Positions 46,963 through 56,327 are shown, counted from the first letter of the stretch. The stretch: DNA of 64,000 nt from Variovorax sp. HW608 (GCF_900090195.1 NZ_LT607803.1:1-64000), one strand, 5' to 3'. Program-made: numbers and translations. The notes: generated by a model from the sequence alone, not told the origin.

Positions 46963-49359
46963 ATGAAGCGCGACGACGAAGTCACGGGCCGCCTGCCCGT
47001 GCAGCCGATCAGCCAGGACGTGCTGGTCCAGAAATACCTCAAGCCCGGCGAGCAGGGCGCGGACGACCTGTTCCAGCGGGTCGCGGCCGCGCTGGCCTCG
47101 GTGGAAAAGGAAGAACTGCGCGACACCTGGCGCGAGCGCTTCCTCGCGAACCTGCAGGCCGGCGCGATCGGCGCGGGCCGCATCATGAGCGCCGCCGGCA
47201 CTGGCCTCGAAGCCACGCTCATCAACTGTTTCGTGCAGCCCGTCGGCGACTGCATCCAGGGCCAGGACGCGGACGGCTACCCCGGCATCTACGAAGCCCT
47301 GCGCGAAGCCGCCGAGACCATGCGGCGCGGCGGCGGCGTGGGCTACGACTTCTCACGCATCCGGCCGCGCGGCGCGGCGGTGCGCGCCACCGCCTCGCTC
47401 GCCTCGGGGCCGTGCAGCTACATCGACGTCTTCGACCGCTCGTGTTCCACGGTGGAAAGCGCGGGCGCGCGGCGTGGCGCGCAGATGGGCGTGCTGCGCA
47501 TCGACCATCCCGACGTGCTGGAGTTCATCACCGCCAAGCGCACGCCGGGGCGCTGGAGCAACTTCAACGTCTCCGTCGCGGTCAGCGATGCCTTCATGCA
47601 GGCGCTCGAGGCCGACGGGGACTGGGCGCTGGTGCATCGCGCACAGCCGGGTGGGGCGCTGATCGCGCAGGGCGCGGTGAAAGAGGGCGACCGCTGGGTC
47701 TACCGCCGCCTGCCCGCACGCGCGCTGTGGGACACGGTGATGCGCTCGGCCTACGACTTCGCCGAGCCGGGCATCCTGTTCACCGACACCATCAACAAGG
47801 ACAACAACCTGCGCGAGCTGGAGCGCATCGACGCCACCAATCCCTGCGGCGAGCAGCCCTTGCCGCCCTACGGCTGCTGCGACCTGGGCCCGGTGATCCT
47901 GCCGCGCTTCGTGCGCCATCCGTTCTCGATCGGCGGCAAGGCCGGCTTCGACTTCGACGCCTTCGGCGCCGCCGTCGCGGTGCAGGTGCGCGCGCTCGAC
48001 AACGTGCTCGACCTGAGCTTCTGGCCGCTGCCGCAGCAGCGCGCGGAAGCGATGGCCAAGCGGCGCATCGGCGTCGGCTTCACCGGCCTGGGCGACGCGC
48101 TCGCGATGCTCTGCCTGCGCTATGACGAGGCCGAAGGCCGCGAGATGGCCGCACGCATCGCACGCACGCTGCGCGATGCGGCCTATGCGGCCTCGGTGGC
48201 GCTGGCGCGCGAGAAGGGCGCGTTCCCGGCCTTCGATGCGCAAAGCCATCTCGCGCCCGGCACCTTCGCGAGCCGGCTCGATCCCGCACTGCAGGCGCAG
48301 ATCCGCGAACACGGCCTGCGCAACAGCCATCTGGTCTCGATCGCGCCGACCGGCACCGTGAGCCTCGCCTTCGCGGACAACGCATCGAACGGCATCGAGC
48401 CGGCCTTCTCGTGGACCTACCGGCGCAAGAAGCGGGAGGCCGACGGCAGCGTCAGCGAATACCAGGTCGAGGACCACGCCTGGCGGCTCTACCGCTTCCT
48501 CGGCGGCGACATCGAGCGGCTGCCCGCATACTTCGTCTCGGCGCTCTCGATGCCCGCCTCGGCGCACCTCGCGATGATGGAAGCGGTGCAGCCCTACGTC
48601 GACACCGCGATCTCGAAGACTGTGAACGTGCCGGCCGAGTTTCCCTACGCGGACTTCAAGGGCCTCTACCAGCAGGCATGGAACGCGGGCCTCAAGGGGC
48701 TCGCGACCTACCGGCCCAACACGATCGTCGGCTCGGTGCTCGACGCCGCGCCCGCGCAAGCGCAACCGGAGGCGCAGGCGGCTGCTGTGGCGGCCGATCC
48801 GATGCGCGCGCAGATCGAGAGCCGGCCGAAGGGCGCATTGAACGCGCTCGCCGACAAGATCGAGTACTGGACCTCGCAGGGCCGCCAGACGCTGTACCTC
48901 GTGGTGTCCTTTCTGCCGCTCGCCGACGGGCGCGAGCGCGCGGTCGAGTTCTTCATGCCGGTGGGCCAGAACGGCGAGTCGCAGCAGTGGGTCACGGCGA
49001 GCATGCGCCTGCTGTCGCTGGCCGCGCGCGGCGGGTTCCTCGAACGCGCGCTGGCCGACATGCGCAAGGTGGCGTGGGACCGCGGCCCGGTGCGCCTGGG
49101 CCACTACCGCAAGGCCGACGGCACGCTGGTGCCGCAGTGGCACGACTCCGAAGTGGCGGCCATCGCCTTCGCGATCCAGAACCTCATCGCGCGGCGCGGC
49201 AACCTGGAGGAGGGCGCGTCGCCGGACGGCGCTTCATCGATCGAAGCACCCGCGCCGATGGCCGGCGCGAAGTGCCCCGAGTGCGGCGCGCACGCCATGA
49301 TCCGCAAGGACGGCTGCGACTTCTGCACCCAGTGCGGCCACGTCGGGAGCTGCGGATGA
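46963..49359 (+). CDS. nrdJ: Adenosylcobalamin-dependent (class II) ribonucleotide reductase
   Basis: This enzyme makes deoxyribonucleotides with a cobalamin-generated thiyl radical, independent of oxygen. The 798-residue protein has the early Cys (LINCFVQPVGDCI), the GGGVGYDFSRIRPRGA substrate region, the radical-Cys loop NPCGEQPLPPYGCCDLG, and APTGTVSLAFADNASNGIEP. It lacks an N-terminal ATP cone. The C terminus is a zinc-ribbon-like tail (CPECG and CTQCGHVGSC). Its cofactor enzyme is encoded at 43005-43595. It overlaps the next gene by ATGA. Confidence 0.93.
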   Translation: MKRDDEVTGRLPVQPISQDVLVQKYLKPGEQGADDLFQRVAAALASVEKEELRDTWRERFLANLQAGAIGAGRIMSAAGTGLEATLINCFVQPVGDCIQGQDADGYPGIYEALREAAETMRRGGGVGYDFSRIRPRGAAVRATASLASGPCSYIDVFDRSCSTVESAGARRGAQMGVLRIDHPDVLEFITAKRTPGRWSNFNVSVAVSDAFMQALEADGDWALVHRAQPGGALIAQGAVKEGDRWVYRRLPARALWDTVMRSAYDFAEPGILFTDTINKDNNLRELERIDATNPCGEQPLPPYGCCDLGPVILPRFVRHPFSIGGKAGFDFDAFGAAVAVQVRALDNVLDLSFWPLPQQRAEAMAKRRIGVGFTGLGDALAMLCLRYDEAEGREMAARIARTLRDAAYAASVALAREKGAFPAFDAQSHLAPGTFASRLDPALQAQIREHGLRNSHLVSIAPTGTVSLAFADNASNGIEPAFSWTYRRKKREADGSVSEYQVEDHAWRLYRFLGGDIERLPAYFVSALSMPASAHLAMMEAVQPYVDTAISKTVNVPAEFPYADFKGLYQQAWNAGLKGLATYRPNTIVGSVLDAAPAQAQPEAQAAAVAADPMRAQIESRPKGALNALADKIEYWTSQGRQTLYLVVSFLPLADGRERAVEFFMPVGQNGESQQWVTASMRLLSLAARGGFLERALADMRKVAWDRGPVRLGHYRKADGTLVPQWHDSEVAAIAFAIQNLIARRGNLEEGASPDGASSIEAPAPMAGAKCPECGAHAMIRKDGCDFCTQCGHVGSCG

Positions 49360-50246
49360 AGCGGCCAGCGTGGGTGCGCGGCGTCTCGAGCGGCCTCTTG
49401 CTCGGGCTCAACACGCTGGCCGGCTTCTCGATGATGGTGGTGCCGGCGCTGTGCAAGCGGGTGCTGCCGGCCGGGCGGCTGCGCACCGCCTGCGACCGGC
49501 TGCTCAATGCGATCGCGGCCCGCTGGGTGGCCGTCAACAACGCCTGGATCGCGGCCGCATGCCCGTCGCCGTGGAAGGTCCGGGGCCTCGACGGGTTGAA
49601 TCGGCACGGCTGGTATCTTGTGTGCGCCAACCACCAGAGCTGGGTGGACATCCTCGTACTGCAGCGGATCTTTCACGGCCGCATCCCGTTCCTCAAGTTC
49701 TTTCTCAAGCAGCAGCTCATCTGGGTGCCCTTCGTCGGCCTCGCCTGGTGGGCGCTCGACTTTCCCTTCCTGAAGCGCGGCCGCGATGCGCGGTCGCAGC
49801 GCGAGGACCTCGCCGCCACGCGCGAGGCCTGCGAGAAGTTCAAGCGCATGCCCACGGCCGTCATCAACTTCGTCGAGGGCACGCGTTTCACGGCCCACCG
49901 GCATGCCGGCCAGCGCAGCCGCTACCGGCATCTGCTGGAGCCCAAGGTCGGCGGCGTCGGCGTGGCGCTGCAGACCCTGGGCGCGCGCTTCGACGCGATG
50001 CTCGACGTCACCATCGTCTACCCCGACGGCACGCCCAGCTTCTGGGACCTGCTGTGCGGCCGCGCGCGGTCGGTGACCGTCGACGTGCGCCAGCGCGAGA
50101 TCCCGGCCCCGCTGGTGCGGTCCGAGCTCGCCGCCGACAAGGCCTACCGCCGGCGCCTGCGCGAATGGATCGAGCTGCAATGGGCGGAGAAGGATTCGCT
50201 CATCCCCATCTTGTTGAAGGAGTCGACCCATGCCGCTGGACGCTGA
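49356..50246 (+). CDS. yihG: 1-acyl-glycerol-3-phosphate acyltransferase-like protein, YihG type
   Basis: This membrane-bound PlsC-family acyltransferase transfers an acyl chain to lysophosphatidic acid or a related acceptor. The 296-residue protein has one N-terminal hydrophobic helix, the catalytic motif NHQSWVDI (HX4D), FLKFFLKQQLIWVPF, and the substrate motif FVEGTRFT. These match the E. coli YihG group rather than PlsC. The start overlaps the nrdJ stop, and the end overlaps ubiM by 17 bp, so the three genes are tightly coupled. Confidence 0.87.
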   Translation: MKRPAWVRGVSSGLLLGLNTLAGFSMMVVPALCKRVLPAGRLRTACDRLLNAIAARWVAVNNAWIAAACPSPWKVRGLDGLNRHGWYLVCANHQSWVDILVLQRIFHGRIPFLKFFLKQQLIWVPFVGLAWWALDFPFLKRGRDARSQREDLAATREACEKFKRMPTAVINFVEGTRFTAHRHAGQRSRYRHLLEPKVGGVGVALQTLGARFDAMLDVTIVYPDGTPSFWDLLCGRARSVTVDVRQREIPAPLVRSELAADKAYRRRLREWIELQWAEKDSLIPILLKESTHAAGR

Positions 50247-51465
50247 AGTGGTCATCGTCGGCGCCGGCCCCGCCGGGCTGGCCATGGCCATCGCGCTGGC
50301 CGATGCGCACTTTTCCGTCACCGTGATCGACCTCCAGCCGCGCGCGGCGCTGGCGGCGCCGGCCGAGGACGGCCGCGAGATCGCACTGACCCATTCGAGC
50401 GTCGAGACCCTGCGCACGCTGGGCTTGTGGTCGCGCCTGCGGCCCGGCGAGATCGGCCGCATCCGGGAGGCCCGCGTGATCGACGGCGATCGCCACGACG
50501 CGGCGTTGCAGTTCCGCTCGCAGGGCGCGCTGGGCTGGATCGTGCCCAACCACGCGCTGCGGCGCGTGAGCTTCGAGGCCGCCTGCGAGCGCGCGGGCGT
50601 GCGGCTGCAGGACGCGGTGCGCCTGGTCCAGGTCGCGACCGCGCCGAGCCATGTCGACCTCGCCGTCGAACACGTGGCGGACGGATCTCGCGAGGCGCTG
50701 CGCGCGCAGCTCTTCGTGGCCGCCGACAGCCGCTTCTCGTGGGCGCGGCGGCAGATCGGCATCGCGGCCGACATGCATGAGTTCGGCCGCACCATGATCG
50801 TCTGCCGCATGCGCCATGCGCTGCCGCATCACGACGTGGCCCATGAATGCTTCGGCTACGAGCGCACGCTCGCGGTGCTGCCGCTGGCGGGCGAGATGTG
50901 CTCGGCGGTTCTGACCACCGACACCGCTTCGGCAACGCGGCTCATGGCGCTGCCGGCGGCGGAGTACGCCGCGCTCGTCGAGACCCAGTTCGGCGGCCGG
51001 CTCGGGCCGATGCATCTGGTGGGCGAGCGCTTCGCCTATCCGCTCGTCACGGTCCTGTCGCGCCGCTTCACGGCCATGCGAAGCGCGCTGATCGGCGATG
51101 CGGCGGTGGGCATGCACCCGGTCACGGCGCACGGCTACAACCTGGGACTGCAGGGCGTCGCCGCGCTGACCCGGATCCTGCGCGAGGCACGCGACCAGGG
51201 GCGGGACATCGGCGACGCCGCCGTGCTGGCCGGCTACGAGCGCGCGCATCGCCGCGACGCGGTGGTGATGTACCACGGCACCAATGCGGTCGCGAAGCTC
51301 TATGCGGGCCAGGGCGCGGTGCAGCGGCTGGCGCGCCAGTGGGTCCTGCGCGGCGCGCAGAACCTGCCGTTCCTGAAGACCGCGATCATGGCGCGGCTGA
51401 CGGGACGCGGCGGGCTGCAGCCGCCCGTGTCATTGCGCCTGGGCGATCCGACGCAGCGCCGCTGA
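50230..51465 (+). CDS. ubiM: UbiM-type FAD hydroxylase of ubiquinone biosynthesis
   Basis: This FAD monooxygenase of the UbiH/UbiF/VisC family (411 residues) has the dinucleotide motif VVIVGAGPAGLAMAIAL, the middle GREIALTHSSVETLRTLG, and the FAD-ribose motif SALIGDAAVGMHPVTAHGYNLGLQG. UbiM members take over one or more ring hydroxylations in proteobacteria lacking other Ubi hydroxylases. The UbiM assignment is by overall similarity to that branch and is less certain than the family. It follows yihG with overlap. Confidence 0.8.
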   Translation: MPLDAEVVIVGAGPAGLAMAIALADAHFSVTVIDLQPRAALAAPAEDGREIALTHSSVETLRTLGLWSRLRPGEIGRIREARVIDGDRHDAALQFRSQGALGWIVPNHALRRVSFEAACERAGVRLQDAVRLVQVATAPSHVDLAVEHVADGSREALRAQLFVAADSRFSWARRQIGIAADMHEFGRTMIVCRMRHALPHHDVAHECFGYERTLAVLPLAGEMCSAVLTTDTASATRLMALPAAEYAALVETQFGGRLGPMHLVGERFAYPLVTVLSRRFTAMRSALIGDAAVGMHPVTAHGYNLGLQGVAALTRILREARDQGRDIGDAAVLAGYERAHRRDAVVMYHGTNAVAKLYAGQGAVQRLARQWVLRGAQNLPFLKTAIMARLTGRGGLQPPVSLRLGDPTQRR

Positions 51466-51479
51466 GGGAGGCGCCGCGC

Positions 51480-52163
51480 TCATTCCGAGCGGCTCACCGC
51501 GTACACCGCCGCCTGCACGCGCGAGCTGAGGTTCAGCTTGCGCAGGATGTGCTGCACGTGGATCTTGACCGTGGTCTCCGCGATGCCGAGGGCGCGCGCG
51601 ATGTCCTTGTTGCTGGCGCCGCGCGCGATGTGGGCGAGGATCTCCTGCTCGCGCGGCGAGAGGCTTCCGATCGGGTCCGCCGGTTCGCTCGGCTGGGGCT
51701 GCTGCGCAGGCTGGCCCTGGACGGCGCGGAAGGCGGTGACGAGCTTGCCCGTCATCTCCGGGCTGATGGTGGATTCGCCCTGCATCGCGCGCACGATCGC
51801 GCTGGCCATCACATCGCTGTCCACGGTCTTCAGCAGGTAGCCCTGCGCTCCGCCGCGCAGCGCGGCGGCGAGGTCGTTCTCGTCCTCGCTCACCGTGAGC
51901 ATCAGGATGCGCGCTCCGGGCGCGGCCTGCTTGAGGCCGGCGAGGGCGTCCACGCCCTTCACGCCGGGCAGGTGGTTGTCGAGCAGGATGATGTCGGGCT
52001 GGCTCTCGGCGGCGCGGCGCTGGGCTTCGCCGGCGTCGCCCGCTTCGGCGACGACGCGAAAGCGCGGGTCGCCCTCGAGCAGCGCGATCACGCCGCGACG
52101 GAACAGGGTGTGGTCATCGACCACGAGGAGGCGGATCGGCGTCGTGGTGTCGTCGTGGGTCAT
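51480..52163 (-). CDS. narL: Nitrate/nitrite response regulator NarL
   Basis: The 227-residue LuxR-type regulator has a receiver domain (RLLVVDDHTLFRRGVIALLEG, Asp in IILLDNHLPG, Lys in YLLKT). Its DNA-binding helix-turn-helix (LSPREQEILAHIARGASNKDIARALGIAETTVKIHVQHIL) matches NarL. The start at 52163 overlaps the narX stop, an ATGA coupling. It should control the nar operon to its right. Larger frames across the region are antisense of narX. Confidence 0.92.
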   Translation of the reverse strand: MTHDDTTTPIRLLVVDDHTLFRRGVIALLEGDPRFRVVAEAGDAGEAQRRAAESQPDIILLDNHLPGVKGVDALAGLKQAAPGARILMLTVSEDENDLAAALRGGAQGYLLKTVDSDVMASAIVRAMQGESTISPEMTGKLVTAFRAVQGQPAQQPQPSEPADPIGSLSPREQEILAHIARGASNKDIARALGIAETTVKIHVQHILRKLNLSSRVQAAVYAVSRSE

Positions 52164-54058
52164 GTCGTGGGGGTCGTCGCTTCCGGCGCCAGCGCTTCGG
52201 CGACGGGCAGGGTCATCACGATGCTGGTGCCGGCGCCGATGACGGAGTGCACCTCGACCTCGGCGCCGATGCTGCGCGCGCGCTCGCGCATGATGCGCAG
52301 GCCGACGTGGATGCCGTCGGGTGCGTGCTCGGGCTCGGCGAAGCCGCGGCCGTCGTCGCGCACCTCGACGCGCCATGGCGGCGACTGCTGCACCTCGACC
52401 CACACGGCGCTGGCGCCCGAATGCTTGCGCACGTTGGACAGCGCCTCCTGCACCACGTGCAGCACCTGCACCTGCACGTCGGCAGCGAGCGGCAGGCCCT
52501 GGCCTTCGACGGAGAGATGGGTGGCAAGGCCGGTCTGGTGCTCGAACTTCTGCAAGGTGATCTGGATCGCCGGGATGATGTCCTCGGTGTTGGTGCGGGT
52601 GCGGAAGTGCACCAGCAGTTCGCGCACGTCGGACAGGCTGCCGTGGACCCCCGCATCGAGTTCGGCGAGGGTGCGGTCGGCCTGCGCGCTGTCGCCGCGC
52701 TTGAGGGCGCCACGCAAGAGGCCGATCTGGATCTTGAGGAAGGCGAGGCTCTGCGCGATGGAATCGTGCAGCTCGCGCGCGAGCAGGCCGCGTTCCTCGG
52801 CGATCGCGGCCTCGCGCTGCAGCGCCGCGCCGCGCAGGCCCTCGATGGCGCCGGCCAGGTGGCTCGCCAGGGTTTCGAGCAGCGCGCGGTCGTCGTCGGC
52901 GAGCGCGACGGGCTGGCGGTAGAAGAGGTTCAGTTCGCCGACCAGGCGCTCCTGCAGCCGCACGGGCACGCTCACCACCGCGCCGTAGCCGGCACGCGTG
53001 CAGTGGCCGAGGAAATCCGGCCGGTTCTGCGCCACGATCGGGATCACCTGCGTGCTGGCGTGGGCCGCGTCCTGGCCGCAGAAGCAGTCGCCGGTGGGCA
53101 GGCAGTACTCGTCCTCGACCAAGGTGCGCGGCAGGCCGTCGGAGGCCAGCATGATGTAGCGGCGGTTCGATTCGTCGGACCAGCGGATCGCCGAGGCATC
53201 GGCCTCGGCGACGGCGCGGATCTGCTGCGCGAAGCCTTGCGCGAGTTCGTCCAGCGTGCCGGCGCGGTTCACGAAGTCGGCCGCCTTGTAGAGCGCGGCG
53301 AGCCGGGCGTGCTCGGCTTCCAGGCGCATGGTCTTTTCCTGCACCTTGGATTCGAGCCCGTGGTAGAGGTCCTGCAGGGTTTCGGCCATGCGGTTGAAGC
53401 CATCGGCCAGCGCCCCGAATTCGTCCTGCGACGGATGCTCGACGCGCGCCGAGAGGTCGCCGTCGCGGATGCGCGTGAGCCCGGCCTGCAGCCGCGCCAG
53501 CGGGTTGAAGACCAGCAGGTACGACAGGTAGAGGATGGCGACGGCGCTCGCGAGCACCAGCGCGACCATGGCCAGCTGGACCGCATTGAGGATGGCGGTG
53601 AGGCGCGAGAGGTAGCCCTCGATCTGCGAGACGAAGCGGTCGATCTCCTCCACCAGCGTGCGGGCGCGTTCGGCGGCGGCTTCGGCCGAGGGCGCGGGCG
53701 AAGCGGACCAGTCGTGGCGCAGCGCGCTCCAACCGGCTTGCACCTGGTCGAAGGCGGCGAGCGAATCCTTGTCGCGCGGCACGAAGAGCGGTCGGCCGGG
53801 GTCGCCCTGGCGCAGCAGCAGGATGCTCTGGTCGAGCTCCTCGGACAGCGCGGCGATCTTCCGCGGATCGGCGAAGGCCTGCGCCTGCGCGAGCCGCCAT
53901 GTCTGCATGCGCATCCGCCCCGCTTCGTTGATGGCGGCCGCGCCGCCTTCGAGCTGCCAGGTCATCCACAAGGTGAGCCCGATGGAGGCGATCGCGGCCA
54001 GCAGCAGGGCGCCGCCGATGGCGCCCAGCTTGGCCACCAGGGACGGGGATCTGCGCAT
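52160..54058 (-). CDS. narX: Nitrate/nitrite sensor kinase NarX
   Basis: The 632-residue membrane kinase has one helix at about 8-34, then the periplasmic nitrate-binding P-box at about 41-58 (AAINEAGRMRMQTWRLAQ). Next come a second helix near 160-185, a HAMP domain, a coiled coil, and a GAF-like module with cysteines (CLPTGDCFCGQD). The HisKA_3 phospho-His box is LLARELHDSIAQSLAFLKIQ near residue 430, and the ATPase domain ends in GTSIVMTLP. The P-box marks it as a nitrate sensor. narL follows on the same transcript. Confidence 0.93.
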   Translation of the reverse strand: MRRSPSLVAKLGAIGGALLLAAIASIGLTLWMTWQLEGGAAAINEAGRMRMQTWRLAQAQAFADPRKIAALSEELDQSILLLRQGDPGRPLFVPRDKDSLAAFDQVQAGWSALRHDWSASPAPSAEAAAERARTLVEEIDRFVSQIEGYLSRLTAILNAVQLAMVALVLASAVAILYLSYLLVFNPLARLQAGLTRIRDGDLSARVEHPSQDEFGALADGFNRMAETLQDLYHGLESKVQEKTMRLEAEHARLAALYKAADFVNRAGTLDELAQGFAQQIRAVAEADASAIRWSDESNRRYIMLASDGLPRTLVEDEYCLPTGDCFCGQDAAHASTQVIPIVAQNRPDFLGHCTRAGYGAVVSVPVRLQERLVGELNLFYRQPVALADDDRALLETLASHLAGAIEGLRGAALQREAAIAEERGLLARELHDSIAQSLAFLKIQIGLLRGALKRGDSAQADRTLAELDAGVHGSLSDVRELLVHFRTRTNTEDIIPAIQITLQKFEHQTGLATHLSVEGQGLPLAADVQVQVLHVVQEALSNVRKHSGASAVWVEVQQSPPWRVEVRDDGRGFAEPEHAPDGIHVGLRIMRERARSIGAEVEVHSVIGAGTSIVMTLPVAEALAPEATTPTT

Positions 54059-54087
54059 GGGGTGGGTACTTTAGCGCAGCCGCCTTC

Positions 54088-54867
54088 TCATTGAACCAGA
54101 GGTGTCGTGGCGGCGTCCAGATCGACGCCTTCGATGCGCGCCGCGCCGGCCAGGAGGCTCAGGTACTGGCGCAGGGCGGTCACGTAGCTCTGCTGGCGCA
54201 GGGCCTGCGCGACGGCCGACCGGACCGCCTCGAAGGCCGGCACCGCGCCGCCTTCGCGCGCCAGCACTTCCACCACGTGCAGGCCGAAGCGGGTCGGAAC
54301 CAGTTGCGGCAGCACGCCGATTTCCCGGCCGCCGAACAAGGCGCGTGCGAATTCGGGCGCGCAGTCGTTCGTGGTCAGCCAGCCGAGCTCGCCGCCGTGC
54401 GCACCGCTCGGGCAGTTGGAGAACTCGGCGGCCATGGCGGCGAAGGCCTCGCTCGCGCTCGCGGCATCCTGGCAGCGCAGGTCGAGCAGGCAGGCTTCGG
54501 CGCGCATGCGCACGAGCGCGATGTCGACGCCGGGCGTGACCGCGAAGAGCACGTGGCGCGCATGCACGCGCTCGCCGCTGGCGTAGTGCTTCGGGTGCGC
54601 GGCGTGGTGGCGGCGGCAGGCTTCTTCCGAGGGCTCGGGCCGGACGATCTCGCGCTCGAGCAGCGCCTCGATGGCGCGGGTCGCCGCATCGCTGGTCGCG
54701 CCTTCGACCGGCGCGGGGTCGGCCGCATCGAGCAGGCCGGCGCGCATCGCGGCCTGCCGCAGCAGTTCGGTGCAGGCGCGCTGGCGCAGTGCTTCGGGGC
54801 CCGGCGATTCGCCGTCGCGCGCGAGCGCAACGCCGTTCACCGAGGGCAGGTCGGTCAGTGTGGTCAT
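54088..54867 (-). CDS. Parvulin-type peptidyl-prolyl isomerase of the nar operon
   Basis: The 259-residue protein has a helical N-terminal domain and a C-terminal rotamase domain with HARHVLF, CPSGAHGGELGWLTTNDCAPEFARALF and ALVPTRFGLHVVEVL-type motifs, as in PpiC and NifM. No signal peptide is present, so it should act in the cytoplasm, possibly folding a nitrate reductase subunit. It is the gene after narI (18-bp gap), an arrangement seen in other betaproteobacteria. Substrate unknown. Confidence 0.87.
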   Translation of the reverse strand: MTTLTDLPSVNGVALARDGESPGPEALRQRACTELLRQAAMRAGLLDAADPAPVEGATSDAATRAIEALLEREIVRPEPSEEACRRHHAAHPKHYASGERVHARHVLFAVTPGVDIALVRMRAEACLLDLRCQDAASASEAFAAMAAEFSNCPSGAHGGELGWLTTNDCAPEFARALFGGREIGVLPQLVPTRFGLHVVEVLAREGGAVPAFEAVRSAVAQALRQQSYVTALRQYLSLLAGAARIEGVDLDAATTPLVQ

Positions 54868-54885
54868 GGCTTTTTGCTCCTTCGC

Positions 54886-55611
54886 TCAGGCCGGACGGCG
54901 CGGCTCTGTGCGGTCGGCCGCGAGGTTCAGCCGCCGCGAGCGCACCACCTGGTAGGGCCGGAAGAGGTAGCCGACCGATGCGAGCCCGCTCCACACATGC
55001 ACCAGGCGCGTGAACGGGAACAGCAGGAACAGCGTCATGCCCAGCACCATGTGCGCCTTGAAGGGCCAATCCACGACCGCGAGCGCGGACGCGTTGGGGC
55101 GGAAGGTGACGATGCCCTGGGCCCAATCGGCCAGGATCATCATCGTGCCGCCGTCGCGGTGGTGCACCGAGAAGGGCAGCGTGACGAGGCCGAGCACGAG
55201 CTGCGCCCACAGCACGACGAGGATCGCGATGTCGGTGGGCTGGCTGGTGGCGCGGATGCGCGGGTCCGAGAGCCGCCGCTGCAGCAGCAGCGTGAGCCCG
55301 ATGAAGCACAGCAGGCCGGCCGTGCCGCCCGAGACCACGGCCAGCATCTGCTTCTGGCCGGCGCTGATGAAGGGCTCGTAGAGCCAGTGCGGCGTCAAGA
55401 GCCCGACCGTGTGGCCGAACAGCAGGAACAGGATGCCGATGTGGAACAGGTTGCTGCCCCAGCGAAGCTGGCCGCTTCGCAGCAGCTGCGACGAGTCGCT
55501 CTTCCACGTGTACTGGTCGCGGTCGAAGCGCGCCAGGCTGCCGAGCAGGAACACCGCGAGGCAGATGTAGGGATAGACCGTGAACAGGAAGTCATGGACC
55601 GCGCGTGTCAT
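54886..55611 (-). CDS. narI: Respiratory nitrate reductase gamma subunit, NarI
   Basis: NarI is the membrane cytochrome b that takes electrons from quinol and passes them to NarH. The 241-residue protein has five membrane helices with heme-ligand histidines in GSNLFHIGILFLLFGHTVG and later in FKAHMVLGMTL and TRLVHVWSG. It overlaps narJ by 4 bp. The C-terminal tail is Arg-rich and cytoplasmic. Length and ligands are normal. Confidence 0.95.
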   Translation of the reverse strand: MTRAVHDFLFTVYPYICLAVFLLGSLARFDRDQYTWKSDSSQLLRSGQLRWGSNLFHIGILFLLFGHTVGLLTPHWLYEPFISAGQKQMLAVVSGGTAGLLCFIGLTLLLQRRLSDPRIRATSQPTDIAILVVLWAQLVLGLVTLPFSVHHRDGGTMMILADWAQGIVTFRPNASALAVVDWPFKAHMVLGMTLFLLFPFTRLVHVWSGLASVGYLFRPYQVVRSRRLNLAADRTEPRRPA

Positions 55612-56324
55612 GCCGAGGCTCCTTGGGCGTGTGGGTTGGAGGGGGTGGCGGCCCGCCGCACGATGCGCACGGGCTGCGGCGTGCCGGGCGCGGCCTGTCC
55701 TTCGGTGGAGCAGCCGCCGAAGGCGAGCGGCTCCTCCCAGGCCTCGTCGAGCGCGGGTTCGGGCGCGATCGGCACGGGCTGCGCCTTTTCACCGGCGAGT
55801 TCGAGCACCGCGGCGAGCACGCAGGCATAGGGGCTGCGGCGCTCCAGCAGCGCGCTGAAGATGCTGCGCGTGATGTGCGCGAATTCCGCCAGGAAGGCGG
55901 CGGCCTGCGCGGGCGGCTGCGTCGATGCGTATTCGAGCACCACCGTCAGGTGGTCCGGCAGCTCGCCGGGGCGCAGCCGCAGGCCGGCCTGCGCGTAGGT
56001 CTGCGTGAGGTCGACCATCGCGGGGCCGCGATCGCGCGAATCGCCGTGCACATGCTCGAACAGGTGCAGCGCGGTGGCGCGGCCGCGGTCGAAGAGGTCG
56101 ACGTACCCGGCTTCGATGTCGAGCGGCGGGCTGACTGCGAGGTGCGCGATCAGCGCGTCGATTTCGGCGAGCCTGGCCGCATCGAGCGCGGCTTCGGCAT
56201 GCAGCGCGCCCTGCATCGCATCGAGGTGCGCGCGGAGTTCGGCGTCGGGGTAGGCCAGCAGCCGGGCCAGCACGCGCAGCGTGTGGGCCATCGGCGCGGC
56301 GGTGGGCTTGTTGAAGAGGGCCAT
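55608..56324 (-). CDS. narJ: Nitrate reductase molybdenum cofactor assembly chaperone, NarJ
   Basis: NarJ is a TorD-family chaperone that inserts the molybdenum cofactor into NarG. The 238-residue, all-helical protein has the family segments TLRVLARLLAYPDAELRAHLDAM and YVDLFDRGRATALHLFEHVHGDSRDRGPAMVDL. The C terminus is a Pro-rich tail. The narH gene ends 3 bp before its start. It is cytoplasmic and not part of the final enzyme. Confidence 0.94.
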   Translation of the reverse strand: MALFNKPTAAPMAHTLRVLARLLAYPDAELRAHLDAMQGALHAEAALDAARLAEIDALIAHLAVSPPLDIEAGYVDLFDRGRATALHLFEHVHGDSRDRGPAMVDLTQTYAQAGLRLRPGELPDHLTVVLEYASTQPPAQAAAFLAEFAHITRSIFSALLERRSPYACVLAAVLELAGEKAQPVPIAPEPALDEAWEEPLAFGGCSTEGQAAPGTPQPVRIVRRAATPSNPHAQGASA

Positions 56325-56327
56325 GGC

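Noticed and set aside
47440..47462. parS-like sequence in nrdJ (tgttccacggtggaaa)
   Set aside because: The palindrome has an odd centre and one extra base compared with the 16-bp parS, plus further mismatches.
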